NCBI GenBank assembly: GCA_905372095.1 | Contig: CAJPNK010000001.1 | Coordinates: 386,366-450,365 of the forward strand | From: Candidatus Saccharimonadota bacterium | Lineage (GTDB): Bacteria; Patescibacteriota; Saccharimonadia; Saccharimonadales; Saccharimonadaceae | Direction: 5' to 3' | DNA: 64,000 nucleotides | Program-made: the position numbers and the translations under genes | Shown: positions 26,214 to 34,959 of the stretch, piece by piece | Layout of the letters: the number at the start of each line of letters is the position of its first letter | How positions within the stretch are numbered: the first letter of the stretch is position 1 | The notes under the pieces: generated by a model | Databases searched by the model: none | What the model was told of the DNA's origin: nothing | The model's input: the letters and a program-made list of their open reading frames with translations, nothing else

Positions 26214-27092
26214 TTAGTAGATGAATTGTCCGAACGTGCCTGGCCTTACTGTACGTTTGTTGTAATTGCCAGCGCGGTAATTCCAGCCCATTTCTGAAAC
26301 AGTATAACTACCGTCATTATTAACCGACTCAACGTAAGCGACATGGCCGTTTGTTACCGCGACAGCTCCAGCGCGCGGGGCGCTACCAGTTGATTTACCG
26401 GCAGCTTGAGCGCTGGAAATCCAACCATAACCAGCATTGCCGTATACAGCGACGTCTGGGCGGCGGCTGTGAACGTAATCGGTACACCACATGCCGTTGC
26501 CGACGTAGTAGCTTGATGAATTAATCGGCTTTGAGCTATACGATCTCGTAGTAACTGTAGAAGTCCGAGCTGATGGCGCCGCTGCGTTAGAGCTGGCGGC
26601 TGCTTGTTGCGCTGCAACGATAGCTGACGATCGGTCTGGCAAGACCTCTTCTGCGCTAGGAATTCGCAGCTTCTGCCCTATGTCAATAGTATTTGGGTTA
26701 CTAAGCGACTCGTTGGCGTCAAAGATACGCGTCCAGGTTGTATTGTATTTTTCGGCAATTGACGCCAAGCTATCGCCTGCGGCTACTATCGCGTAGGTTG
26801 ATTGTTCGATTGGTTTTGTTTCGTTAGATTTGTCCTTTGGTGTAGACGTTGGTTTTTTGGCTTTATCGTCATCAACTCCGCTGGTTTGCTTTTCGTCCAC
26901 TTTTGCTAGCAAGGCTTTCTTGTCGTGGGCAGCTAGCAGCGGTGTTTTCTTTGCAATCGTTAATTTATTTTTATTTTGCTGTGCGAGTAGTAGCGAGCGG
27001 CCCGTACTCGTTTCGGCATAGGCTGGGTGCGTTGCTATTAAGCATATTGCACCAGCGGCGCCGAGTGTCGTCAAGACCCCGTATAAACGCAT
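26214..27092 (-). CDS. Secreted LysM-CHAP peptidoglycan hydrolase
   Basis: A 292-residue exported protein. A signal peptide (about 1-27, ending THPAYA) precedes a Lys-rich linker. A LysM wall-binding domain lies at about 100-150 (AAGDSLASIAEKYNTTW...), then a Ser/Ala/Thr linker and a C-terminal CHAP amidase/endopeptidase domain at ~195-292 with catalytic Cys in MWCTDYV and His in NGHVAYVE. Likely roles are cell separation or, in an epibiont, action on host peptidoglycan. An AAGGAG Shine-Dalgarno and a ~105-nt structured leader precede it. Confidence 0.93.
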   Translation of the reverse strand: MRLYGVLTTLGAAGAICLIATHPAYAETSTGRSLLLAQQNKNKLTIAKKTPLLAAHDKKALLAKVDEKQTSGVDDDKAKKPTSTPKDKSNETKPIEQSTYAIVAAGDSLASIAEKYNTTWTRIFDANESLSNPNTIDIGQKLRIPSAEEVLPDRSSAIVAAQQAAASSNAAAPSARTSTVTTRSYSSKPINSSSYYVGNGMWCTDYVHSRRPDVAVYGNAGYGWISSAQAAGKSTGSAPRAGAVAVTNGHVAYVESVNNDGSYTVSEMGWNYRAGNYNKRTVRPGTFGQFIY

Positions 27093-27233
27093 AATTATCT
27101 CCTTGGTTAAATACCCCCACGGATAGGCTAAACTTCAAATACTCGTGGATTTATGTCCTGGCTTATTATTGTTTTAATCGTAATTTTCACAGGACATGAG
27201 ACCAATCATAGCAAAACGTAGTATTTTGGTCAA
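27093..27233 (-). promoter_or_regulatory. Promoter and structured leader of the LysM-CHAP gene
   Basis: -35 TTGACC (27228-27233), 17-nt spacer, -10 TATGAT (27205-27210). The ~105-nt leader holds two hairpins: CAGGACA/TGTCCTG (27190-27196 with 27154-27160) and CCACG/CGTGG (27117-27121 with 27144-27148), then the Shine-Dalgarno. Similar wall-hydrolase genes elsewhere are often under c-di-AMP riboswitches, but I could not match that consensus. Confidence 0.6.
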
Positions 27234-27299
27234 TAATTTTATAGTGGTAATGCTACACTACCTCTGGAAAATTAGGTGGACTTTCTAGTTATTTTTTGG

Positions 27300-27305
27300 T
27301 ATAAT
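27300..27305 (+). promoter_or_regulatory. -10 box of the L1 gene
   Basis: TATAAT with TGGACT 17 nt upstream. The ~65-nt leader could carry the usual L1 autoregulatory site. Confidence 0.55.
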
Positions 27306-27376
27306 CGTAGACGTTTTATTAAATCAATGTTGGGAGACGTCAAGTCGCTTGTACCACAGAAAGGATTAAATATCTG

Positions 27377-28348
27377 ATGGCTAAAAAAGCCGAATTATTA
27401 GAAAAAGTTGCCGAGCTTAAGCTTGACGTCAGCGAAAAAAATACTATAGCCGAGATTGAAGCGGCTATTGCTGTCGCCGAAAAGCATTCAGTCCGCGAAG
27501 CAACTGTTACCAAAGCCGGTAAGCGCAGCGCCAAAGCTATCGAAGAGGCTGAAGCTAAAGCTGAAAAAGAAGCTCGCAAAGAAGCTGGCGATACTACGCC
27601 GCAGGGCGACGCCGAAGCAGCTGTCAAAAAAGGCCCAGCGCCAAAGGTTCGTCCGTTGATTGAACGCCGCGGCAAAGCTTACCGCCAGGCTGCCGAAAAA
27701 GTTGAAAAAGATAAGGCATACACGCTCGCCGATGCTATCAAACTTGCTACCGAGACCAGCCCGAGTAAATTTGACGCTAGTGTTGAAGTTCACGTTCGTC
27801 TAGGCGTCGATCCGCGTCAAGCCGACCAAAATATTCGTTCGACCGTAGTCCTGCCTCATGGTACCGGCAAGACTGTTCGGGTAGCCGTTTTCGCAGCTGA
27901 TACTGATGCCGACAAAGCCAAAAAAGCTGGTGCCGATCTGGCTGGTGATGAAGCTATCGTCAAACTTCTTGACAAGGGTACGCTTGATTTTGACGTCTTA
28001 ATCGCTACGCCGGCCTACATGCCAAAGCTCGGTAAGTACGCTCGTTTGCTCGGCCCGAAAGGCTTGATGCCGAACCCGAAGAGCGGTACTGTCTCGACCG
28101 ACGTCGCCAAAGCTACCGAAGAAGCCAAAGCTGGCAAGGTCGAGTATCGTGTCGACAAGCAGGCTGCTATCCATTTAAGTGTTGGTAAGGTTAGCTTCGG
28201 CGCTGAAAAATTGCTTGAAAACGCCAATACTTTCTTTGCTAGCTTGCAGGCGCAGAAACCGTCCTCTATTAAGGGTGTTTACATTAAATCGGTTGCCGTC
28301 GCTACCACGATGGGCCCCGGCATCAAAGTTGATTATCAAGCAAAATAA
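27377..28348 (+). CDS. rplA: Ribosomal protein L1 with N-terminal extension
   Basis: A 323-residue L1, the stalk-side 23S rRNA-binding protein and translational repressor. The L1 core is residues ~100-323 ([34 protein letters not shown]). The first ~95 residues are extra: a HeH/LEM-like helix pair ([19 protein letters not shown]) and an Ala/Lys/Glu-rich linker. The usual partner rplK (L11) is not adjacent. AGAAAGG precedes the start. Confidence 0.95.
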   Translation: MAKKAELLEKVAELKLDVSEKNTIAEIEAAIAVAEKHSVREATVTKAGKRSAKAIEEAEAKAEKEARKEAGDTTPQGDAEAAVKKGPAPKVRPLIERRGKAYRQAAEKVEKDKAYTLADAIKLATETSPSKFDASVEVHVRLGVDPRQADQNIRSTVVLPHGTGKTVRVAVFAADTDADKAKKAGADLAGDEAIVKLLDKGTLDFDVLIATPAYMPKLGKYARLLGPKGLMPNPKSGTVSTDVAKATEEAKAGKVEYRVDKQAAIHLSVGKVSFGAEKLLENANTFFASLQAQKPSSIKGVYIKSVAVATTMGPGIKVDYQAK

Positions 28349-28362
28349 ACCCATATAATTTC

Positions 28363-28387
28363 AGAGCGAGACCTAGTATCTCGCTCT
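28363..28387. terminator. Hairpin between rplA and thyA
   Basis: AGAGCGAGA/TCTCGCTCT, 9 bp, 7-nt loop, then ATTTTT. It either terminates rplA or lies in the thyA leader (TATAAT at 28354-28359). Confidence 0.75.
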
Positions 28388-28408
28388 ATTTTTAGAAGGA
28401 GGGTAGGG

Positions 28409-29227
28409 ATGAGACAATATCTTGATTTACTCGACCGTATTCTAGTAGAAGGTGTCGAAAAGCATGACCGGACAGGTACTGGTACGCTCAGTATCTTCGG
28501 GCATATGATGCGTTTTGATTTGCGCGAAGGCTTTCCACTACTTACCACCAAAAAGCTCTTTACCAAAGGTATCTTCGGCGAGTTGATTTGGTTTTTGCGT
28601 GGCGATACCAACGTGCACTGGCTGCAAGAACGCGGAATTCATATCTGGGACGAGTGGGCTGATGAGAATGGTGATCTCGGTCCGGTTTACGGCGCGCAGT
28701 GGCGGGCATGGCCAGCACCTAATGGTGAACATATTGACCAGATTGCTAACGTTATTAATCAACTACGCGCTAGTCCAGACTCACGGCGGCTAATCGTTAC
28801 CGCTTGGAATCCTGCCGAAGTAGGCAACATGGCTTTGCCGCCATGCCATATGTTATTTCAATTCTATACCACACCCGCTGATTCCAATGACTCCGACCAG
28901 CGGCGCTGGTTATCGTGCCGGCTTGATCAGCGATCATGCGATACATTTCTGGGCGTCCCATTCAATATTGCTAGCTATGCATTATTGACTATGATAATTG
29001 CACAGCAGGTTGATATGCGGCCGCGTGAATTTGTTTGGATGGGCGGCGATGTTCACTTGTATTTGAATCATCTCGAGCAAGCAAAACTTCAGTTGACACG
29101 CCAACCGCGTCCGTTGCCAACTCTCGATATCACACCAAAACCATCAATCGATGATTATGATCTTGATGATTTCAAGTTAAAAAACTACGATCCATGGCCA
29201 GCCATCAAAGCACCAATTTCAGTCTAA
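28409..29227 (+). CDS. thyA: Thymidylate synthase
   Basis: A 272-residue ThyA making dTMP from dUMP with methylenetetrahydrofolate. The catalytic cysteine is in ALPPCHM, the dUMP-binding [19 protein letters not shown] follows, and DVHLYLNH is near the end. A strong AGAAGGAGG precedes the start. It converges with folA (stops 20 nt apart), and the dcd and tmk genes follow, so four dTTP-pathway genes sit together. Confidence 0.97.
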   Translation: MRQYLDLLDRILVEGVEKHDRTGTGTLSIFGHMMRFDLREGFPLLTTKKLFTKGIFGELIWFLRGDTNVHWLQERGIHIWDEWADENGDLGPVYGAQWRAWPAPNGEHIDQIANVINQLRASPDSRRLIVTAWNPAEVGNMALPPCHMLFQFYTTPADSNDSDQRRWLSCRLDQRSCDTFLGVPFNIASYALLTMIIAQQVDMRPREFVWMGGDVHLYLNHLEQAKLQLTRQPRPLPTLDITPKPSIDDYDLDDFKLKNYDPWPAIKAPISV

Positions 29228-29246
29228 ATATTACTGCATGGCAAGA

Positions 29247-29744
29247 CTACTTTTCATATATCGCAAATATATAAGGATAAGTGTTAGTATCATCAGCAGC
29301 ATGTGATTCTTCTGATGTTTTTCGCCAAGTATCGTCAAGCTCGGGGAAAAATGTATCTGCTGGAAGTTCTGTGCCGACTTCTGTAGCGTATATTCTACTT
29401 ACCACATTTGATTTGAGTGCGGCCGCGTAAACGGTTGCTCCGCCAATGATGTATATTGTATCTTTGCTCGCCATTTGCAGAGCGCTTTCTAGCGAGCTAG
29501 CTGTTGCGACGCCGTCCAGCTTAGTATGAGTTAATACGATATTTTGGCGATTTGGTAGCGGACGGCCGATAGATTGATAAGTTTTACGGCCCATAATTAC
29601 TGTACCGCCAGTGGTTAATTGGCGAAAATGCTGCAAGTCTGCTGGCAAACTGCGACCCCACGGCAGTTTATTATCAATGCCAATACCGTGCTGGCGATCG
29701 TAGGCGACTACTATATTGCACTGCTTTTTTTGATTGCGTTCCAT
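29247..29744 (-). CDS. folA: Dihydrofolate reductase
   Basis: A 165-residue DHFR that regenerates tetrahydrofolate after ThyA. Visible are GIGIDNKLPWG, the NADPH-binding VIMGRKTYQSIGRPLPNR and IIGGATVYAAAL. The frame is open to 29840, but TATGAT at 29752-29757, 7 nt before the ATG at 29744, and the family length fix the start. It shares a ~60-bp divergent promoter region with dcd. Confidence 0.94.
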   Translation of the reverse strand: MERNQKKQCNIVVAYDRQHGIGIDNKLPWGRSLPADLQHFRQLTTGGTVIMGRKTYQSIGRPLPNRQNIVLTHTKLDGVATASSLESALQMASKDTIYIIGGATVYAAALKSNVVSRIYATEVGTELPADTFFPELDDTWRKTSEESHAADDTNTYPYIFAIYEK

Positions 29745-29806
29745 CAACTTAATCATATCACAGGCTAGTTGTGTAAGCGGTAGCGGTGAATGTATAATGA
29801 AAAGAC
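29745..29806. promoter_or_regulatory. Divergent leaderless promoters of folA and dcd
   Basis: Minus-strand TATGAT (29752-29757) is 7 nt from folA; plus-strand TATAAT (29793-29798) is 8 nt from dcd. Confidence 0.7.
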
Positions 29807-30565
29807 ATGAAAACAGATTCGACCGAATTATTGCAGCCAACTAGCATTTATAGCGATAGAGAAATTGCAGCAGCACTAGCAGATGGTCATATAGTTTGCG
29901 ACCCAGCGCCAGCGCGTATCAATGGTAGCAGTGTTGATGTAACGCTTGGCTATTATTTTTATAGAGCTGGCGGTCAGGGGAAGGAAAGGTTATTTAATCC
30001 ATTCGACGAAACTGACGTTCGGCGCTACTTTGGTGAATACAAAATTGCTAAACCGTGGCGCGAAGTTCGCTGTCGAATTACTGATCAAGGTGTCGCTGGC
30101 ATTGATAGCATCAAAGGCATTAATGACAATCATCCGGTCATCGTCTTGCGGCCAAACGAGCGAATTCTAGCGCATACTCATGAATTTATTGGCATTCTGC
30201 CGCCAGGTACTACTAGTATGCAAGCCCGTAGTACTACTGGACGTATCGGCATCTCGGCTTGCTACTGCGCTGGTTGGGGTGATCCAGGTTATATTAACCG
30301 CTGGACTATGGAGGTTCATAATCTCAACGAAAATGAGTACATCGTGCTGCCAGTCGGCTACCGTATAGCGCAGATTGTTTTTAGTGCTACCGGACCAGTG
30401 GCTACCGAATATGCCAAGGCCTCTGGTAATTATCAAGCTAATATTAGCGCTGATCTTGCCGCTGTTAAAGCTGCTTGGCGGCCGTGGATGTTATTGCCGC
30501 GAGCTTATGCTTCGCCGGTAGAATTGCCGCAACCTGTCGCTGGCCTTAGCGAAGGATTATTGTAA
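29807..30565 (+). CDS. dcd: dCTP deaminase family protein
   Basis: A 252-residue dCTP deaminase/dUTPase-fold enzyme that provides dUTP/dUMP for ThyA. Substrate and catalytic motifs are SMQARSTTGRIGI and the Glu in WTMEVHNLNENEY. It is longer than typical Dcd (~190 residues) because of an extended N-terminus, an insertion around 60-110 and a tail. It could be mono- or bifunctional (deaminase plus dUTPase). It is followed 17 nt later by tmk. Confidence 0.9.
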   Translation: MKTDSTELLQPTSIYSDREIAAALADGHIVCDPAPARINGSSVDVTLGYYFYRAGGQGKERLFNPFDETDVRRYFGEYKIAKPWREVRCRITDQGVAGIDSIKGINDNHPVIVLRPNERILAHTHEFIGILPPGTTSMQARSTTGRIGISACYCAGWGDPGYINRWTMEVHNLNENEYIVLPVGYRIAQIVFSATGPVATEYAKASGNYQANISADLAAVKAAWRPWMLLPRAYASPVELPQPVAGLSEGLL

Positions 30566-30582
30566 AGGCTGGAGATTATGTA

Positions 30583-31245
30583 ATGAGCGGTACTTATATC
30601 GTCATTGAAGGTAACGACGGTACAGGCAAATCAACCCAAGCTGAATTGCTAGCTGATTACTGCTGCCAGCAAGGCCGGGAAGTGATAATTGTAGAGGAGC
30701 CTGGCAGCGAAGACCCAGACAAAACCACACCCATTGCTAGCTACTTGCGCTCGCTAATCAAGAACGGCACTCTAGCCCGCGATCCTGAAATCAACCTAGC
30801 GCTATTTAGCGCTGCTCGCCGCGAACTATGGCAACAAAAAATTGCGCCAGCCTTAAATCGCGGCGCTGTTGTCGTTTCGGCGCGTAACTATATTTCAACT
30901 TTAGCCTATCAAGGATATGGCGAGGGAGTTAATACGGATCATATTATGGCAACTACTAAGCTTTTTACAGCCGAGCGCTACATGAAGCCGGATTTCATTA
31001 TTATTTTAACCCTTGATAACGAGAACGAGCGTAAAAAACGGATTGCTAAGCGCAGCCAAAGTATAGACACTTCAGATACTTTCGAGTCGCGTAGTAGTAA
31101 TTTTCAAAAACGTGTTGATGCCGCTTATCGTACAATTGCTAGCAAATTGCCTTCATCTCATGTTATAGAATGTTACAGCAATGGTTATTACAAGACAGCC
31201 AAGCAAATAAACGTTGAAATTCAATCAATTGTTCAGCAGTTATAA
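30583..31245 (+). CDS. tmk: Thymidylate kinase
   Basis: A 220-residue dTMP kinase. The P-loop is EGNDGTGKST, and the DR(Y/H)-type motif is replaced by SARNYISTLAYQG. The lid region (KKRIAKRSQ) is present. The variant lacks the DRY/DRF arginine context common in bacteria, as in some CPR homologues. GGAGA lies upstream; it is in an operon with dcd. Its stop overlaps the convergent RSH-like gene by 6 nt. Confidence 0.9.
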   Translation: MSGTYIVIEGNDGTGKSTQAELLADYCCQQGREVIIVEEPGSEDPDKTTPIASYLRSLIKNGTLARDPEINLALFSAARRELWQQKIAPALNRGAVVVSARNYISTLAYQGYGEGVNTDHIMATTKLFTAERYMKPDFIIILTLDNENERKKRIAKRSQSIDTSDTFESRSSNFQKRVDAAYRTIASKLPSSHVIECYSNGYYKTAKQINVEIQSIVQQL

Positions 31246-32979
31246 TTCAATTATATCCAGCTCTTGCAAAAGGTGTTCAAGTTCACAAAATAACTTCTCG
31301 CCGCCTTCGTCTGATTGGCCGTTAGTTTCGTAACTGTCAGGATTTAAGCGACTCATACGGTCGTAGATGTCGTTTAGTACTCCTACAAATAATTTGCGCG
31401 TTTTACGAGCCTCTTCGTCTAGGGCTTTCTTTCTAGGGTCGTCATCAGATAACTCATAGTAGCCTTCTTTCTTGAGTTTGGTATCGATATACTTGTAAGC
31501 AATGTGCGCAATATCGCCGATTCGCGACCGCCGACGTTCGTCTATAGTCAAGAATTGGAATTCGATAGGAATATCAACTATCTCGCCAGGCTGGTACGGA
31601 TGTTCTTGTCTTACGATAAACGTTACTTTCGAAACCTCCATCTTCTTGTAGCCGCGTTTTTCAATATCTGCTTCGGTTTGCTGTTTTATTTCGATTTCTG
31701 ATTTATCTACGCCAGCTTCGGCTAGGGCTTGAGTCATTATCTCGACATAGTCGCCAGTACCTTGGACATAGAGGGCGGATTTTTTACTAGATGCTTTTTG
31801 CAATTCAATATTTGGCGTGTTGGAAAGGATTTTCACCATTTCAGCAAAATTTTTCGCCGACGATTGCTTATCGGGCGAGATATCCATCATGGCAAATGGG
31901 TCCATAGGCATATCGCCGTTGCTGCGATTTAATTTATCAGCAAGCGAGCCGATAGTCTTCAAGCGGTAGTTGCCAGAAATCAGACAGCCGTTCGGTAGTT
32001 GAGCTGCGAATTCGCCAACTTCAGCAGGACATTCTCCGCTATAATCAGGACCCACTACGAGCGAGACGTCGTATTCGTCTCCGAAAATATTCTCCAGTAT
32101 GCGCCTGACTCCGACTGTTTTTATGTTGAATAGCATGTCTCTTGCTTGTTTTATTGAATCGAACTTATTTAACTTTTCGAGGCGGATACGTTTTGCCAGG
32201 CCTAGCAGTTTCGAGCCTAAAGCTTCTAGTCCTAGCACTTCGCACAGCGGGGCATAGAACGATTCCGCTTCTAAGACATCTTGCAACAGAGCAGATTCTC
32301 GCCTGGACGTTGGGTGTTCCAAATTATCAACTAGCTCGCAGGCTTTGATAATAACAGACTCAATGTTTACAGTTTTCAAGAAGTCTTTCATATACTCTGG
32401 GTCAATACGAGCTTCTGATATAGCCCAAGCTTCCTTGGGGACGACACCCTCGTACCTATCGGAAATGACGCTGGCTATGTCTTTGCGGCGGTTATTTTCG
32501 TTTGGCAAGCATGCGGCGGATTCGTCGGCTAATGTTTTTCGATGGCTGCCAGCTGCTACCTCGATTTCGTCGAAATCTGACAAGATATTGCGCATGTAGG
32601 CCGCTTCCTCGTTAGAGAGCTCGGGGTTCGTGAAGTATCTCAATAACGCTAATCCGGCTGCATCGCGCGATTCTTGGCTGTATTTTCCGTCTGGATTGCG
32701 AAATCGAGACACGATATCGTGCAGCATAATTGCGTCGCGCACATCGGGTATAAGATCGCCGGCGAAGGCCTTGACTAGCCCATAAACTCTATGAGCATGC
32801 TCAATCAGATCAGGACGCTCCCGCGAGGCTGCTCTTAGGTAATTAATAGCTAGGTTGTCAACTAGATCGTCTGAATTATACTTCTCTGGACATTGTTGAC
32901 TGGAAAAACCCTGCTTGTCAACAGGGTTAAGCGTATTACATTCCCTTGTACGAACACCAGGGCTTGTCTTCGTTCTCAC
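31240..32979 (-). CDS. RSH-like (RelA/SpoT homologue) protein with HD domain, diverged
   Basis: A 579-residue protein. Residues ~40-300 look like an HD domain (HAHRVYGLV, MLHDIVSRF). The second half resembles a decayed (p)ppGpp synthetase: GNYRLKTIGSLADKLNR, DPFAMMDIS, and a closing IEFQFLTIDERRR...GDIAHIAYK like the ExQ...AH..YK end of RelA/SpoT synthetase domains. If correct it may make, degrade or only sense alarmones. The GTG start at 32979 is supported by TTGACA (33011-33016), a 17-nt spacer and TACAAT (32988-32993), 8 nt away. The assignment rests on weak motifs. Confidence 0.5.
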   Translation of the reverse strand: MRTKTSPGVRTRECNTLNPVDKQGFSSQQCPEKYNSDDLVDNLAINYLRAASRERPDLIEHAHRVYGLVKAFAGDLIPDVRDAIMLHDIVSRFRNPDGKYSQESRDAAGLALLRYFTNPELSNEEAAYMRNILSDFDEIEVAAGSHRKTLADESAACLPNENNRRKDIASVISDRYEGVVPKEAWAISEARIDPEYMKDFLKTVNIESVIIKACELVDNLEHPTSRRESALLQDVLEAESFYAPLCEVLGLEALGSKLLGLAKRIRLEKLNKFDSIKQARDMLFNIKTVGVRRILENIFGDEYDVSLVVGPDYSGECPAEVGEFAAQLPNGCLISGNYRLKTIGSLADKLNRSNGDMPMDPFAMMDISPDKQSSAKNFAEMVKILSNTPNIELQKASSKKSALYVQGTGDYVEIMTQALAEAGVDKSEIEIKQQTEADIEKRGYKKMEVSKVTFIVRQEHPYQPGEIVDIPIEFQFLTIDERRRSRIGDIAHIAYKYIDTKLKKEGYYELSDDDPRKKALDEEARKTRKLFVGVLNDIYDRMSRLNPDSYETNGQSDEGGEKLFCELEHLLQELDIIEL

Positions 32980-33016
32980 GAATCTCTATTGTACCAGAAA
33001 CGCCTAAAGATGTCAA
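32980..33016 (-). promoter_or_regulatory. Near-consensus promoter of the RSH-like gene
   Basis: TTGACA, 17-nt spacer, TACAAT; start codon GTG 8 nt downstream. One of the best -35 boxes in the window. Confidence 0.75.
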
Positions 33017-33049
33017 GCATTTGCTATTGTGTAATGCAGCAAAATTTGC

Positions 33050-33238
33050 TATAATAGATATTAGACATTGCCAGAGACAGCGGCCGCAGGAGTAATTCTG
33101 CTTAATATGCCGCCGAGGGAATCAACTTTTCCTGTAGTATAGTCTTTGGCGAGCGCCAAAGTTTTTTGTTGCTCGCCGAATGTCGCCCCTTAACAATACG
33201 ATCGCTTAAATATCAAATAAACCAAAGGAGTATTATCA
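33050..33238 (+). promoter_or_regulatory. L10 operon promoter and ribosomal-protein leader
   Basis: TATAAT at 33050-33055 starts a ~175-nt leader with the ATTGCCAGAGACAGC block typical of L10 leaders, a GGCGAGCGCCAAAG-type hairpin region and an AAAGGAG Shine-Dalgarno. L10-(L7/L12)4 would bind here to repress its own translation. Confidence 0.7.
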
Positions 33239-33763
33239 ATGGCAATTTCCAAAGATAAGAAACAAGCTTTGGTTGCAGAGATGAGCGAGTTGTTTGCCAG
33301 CGCAAAAGCTATTGCTGTGGCTAAATACCAGGGCACCAGCGTAGCTGAATTGCAAGAGCTGCGCAAAGCTGCTCGCGAAAATGGCGTGGTCGTCAAAGTT
33401 GTCAAGAACCGCTTGGTGCGCGTAGCTTTTGCCGCTAGCGAGACGTTCAAAGAGACTGATACTTCTGCGCTGCAAGGCCAGCTAATTTATGCTGTTTCTA
33501 GCGACGACGAGGTGATGGCTGCTAAAGTCCTTAACGACTTTGCAAAGACTCATCCTAGCGTCGAGCTAGTTGCTGGATTCAGCGGTGAGGGCTTGGCCCA
33601 GAGCGCTGCCGATGTGGTAGCTCTGGCTGGCTTGCCGAGCAAGAACCAGCTCATCGCTGAGGCTGTGGCGCAACTGCTCAGTCCGGTACACGACGTTACC
33701 AACGCGCTCTCTGGCAATCTGCATGCATTGCTGGACGGTGTGGCAGACAAAGCAACCGCTTAA
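33239..33763 (+). CDS. rplJ: Ribosomal protein L10
   Basis: A 174-residue L10, base of the ribosomal stalk. KDKKQALVAEMSELF, KYQGTSVAELQELRKAARENG and VKNRLVRVA are typical of the rRNA-binding domain, and the C-terminal helix binds L7/L12 dimers. AAAGGAG Shine-Dalgarno; first gene of the rplJL operon. Confidence 0.96.
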   Translation: MAISKDKKQALVAEMSELFASAKAIAVAKYQGTSVAELQELRKAARENGVVVKVVKNRLVRVAFAASETFKETDTSALQGQLIYAVSSDDEVMAAKVLNDFAKTHPSVELVAGFSGEGLAQSAADVVALAGLPSKNQLIAEAVAQLLSPVHDVTNALSGNLHALLDGVADKATA

Positions 33764-33807
33764 GCAACCAATCTAATTAAAAAGTTTTAACTACAAGGAG
33801 AATCACT

Positions 33808-34185
33808 ATGGCAGACCTAAAGAAACTTGCCGAAGAGCTGACTAAATTGACAGTTCTCGAAGTAAATGAATTAAAGAATATCCTCAAAGAAGAATACGGC
33901 ATCGAGCCAGCTGCTGCCGCAGTTGCCGTTGCTGGTCCAGCTGCCGACGCTGGTGCGGCCGCCGCTGATGAAAAGACTGAATTTACCGTCACTTTGAAAG
34001 ACGCTGGCAGCCAAAAAGTTGCTGTCATCAAAGCCGTCAAGGAACTAACCGGCCTTGGCCTCGGCGAGGCGAAAGCTTTGGTTGATAACGCGCCAAGCCC
34101 AATCAAAGAAAAAGTCAGCAAAGACGAAGCCGAAGCTGCCAAGAAAGCCTTGGAAGAGGCTGGCGCTACCGTCGAAGTCGCTTAA
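33808..34185 (+). CDS. rplL: Ribosomal protein L7/L12
   Basis: A 125-residue L7/L12 stalk protein. N-terminal dimerisation helices, an Ala-rich hinge (~35-52) and the C-terminal domain binding translation GTPases ([20 protein letters not shown]) are complete. CAAGGAG Shine-Dalgarno; terminator at 34228-34260. Confidence 0.97.
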   Translation: MADLKKLAEELTKLTVLEVNELKNILKEEYGIEPAAAAVAVAGPAADAGAAAADEKTEFTVTLKDAGSQKVAVIKAVKELTGLGLGEAKALVDNAPSPIKEKVSKDEAEAAKKALEEAGATVEVA

Positions 34186-34227
34186 TCTCGAATATATTTC
34201 CAGATTCGCACGATCGTATTGTTTTAG

Positions 34228-34260
34228 AAAACGCCTCCAAAATTTGGGGGCGTTTTTGTA
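34228..34260 (+). terminator. Terminator of the rplJL operon
   Basis: Arms AAAACGCCTCCAA/TTGGGGGCGTTTT (one G-T pair) followed by T. The rest of 34186-34408 shows a TATAAA (34376-34381) and nothing else. Confidence 0.88.
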
Positions 34261-34408
34261 TGCCTGAAGCGGTCGACGATTTTTACAACGACTTTGCGTT
34301 CATATCTGTTAAACTTGTGGAAAGATAGCCTAAAGGGTTGACGTGATATCCTGATGCGTTATAATTGGAATGATATTATAAAAACATACAAAGGATTGCG
34401 AGACTAGT

Positions 34409-34924
34409 ATGTCAGAATTACCAGAGAAACAAGTCAAGCGGCTCAAGATGCTTATTCAAGACGCCGAGACTAATTTGGCTGCCGCCAAAGAGTTACTAAT
34501 TAGCATAATGGGCGAAGACGGGCAAGTCGTGATGCCAACTAACAGCCGCGAAGATGTTTCGGGCAAAGTTATCGAGGGCGTTTTCGACGGCCAGACGATG
34601 GTCGGCCCGGATGGCAAAAATTACCCGGTACCGGCTAATTATGCTAGCAAGTCTAAGCTAGTTGAGGGCGATATCCTCAAACTAACTATCGCTGATGATG
34701 GTGGTTTCATTTACAAGCAAATTGGCCCGGTTGCCCGCAAGCAAGTTATCGGTACGCTTACGCAGCATGACGGCGCTTACTATGTTGAAGCGCAAGGCAA
34801 AGAATATCGGATTTTGCTGGCGAGCGTGACCTATTTCCGTATCAATGTTGGCGATCAGGTTACTATCATTGTGCCAGAAGACAATCCTGATGCTACCTGG
34901 GCGGCAGTTGAAGCAGCTCTATAA
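34409..34924 (+). CDS. Unknown conserved protein, coiled coil plus beta domain
   Basis: A 171-residue cytoplasmic protein I recognise only as a CPR-type hypothetical. Residues 1-35 form a charged helix likely to be a coiled coil (KQVKRLKMLIQDAETNLAAAKELL). Residues ~50-165 look all-beta, with IEGVFDGQTMVGPDGKNYPVP, YASKSKLVEGDILKLTI and a second block GDQVTIIVPED, possibly an OB- or SH3-like barrel pair. No enzyme motif is seen. The position after rplL hints at a translation- or transcription-related role, but this is weak. Confidence 0.8.
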   Translation: MSELPEKQVKRLKMLIQDAETNLAAAKELLISIMGEDGQVVMPTNSREDVSGKVIEGVFDGQTMVGPDGKNYPVPANYASKSKLVEGDILKLTIADDGGFIYKQIGPVARKQVIGTLTQHDGAYYVEAQGKEYRILLASVTYFRINVGDQVTIIVPEDNPDATWAAVEAAL

Positions 34925-34959
34925 TCTATAAGTTTGGATCATCACAAATAGGGGTATTA

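Noticed and set aside
26214..27092. Transposase or insertion sequence
   Set aside because: No transposase motifs or terminal inverted repeats were seen here or elsewhere in the window; the only mobile remnant is the recombinase tail near 18.6 kb.
27093..27233. c-di-AMP (ydaO) riboswitch
   Set aside because: Gene context fits, but conserved sequence blocks of that class could not be matched by eye; kept only as a structured leader.
33050..33238. ORF on the minus strand (33190-33475) overlapping rplJ
   Set aside because: Shadow of the L10 coding frame; composition and conservation belong to the plus strand.
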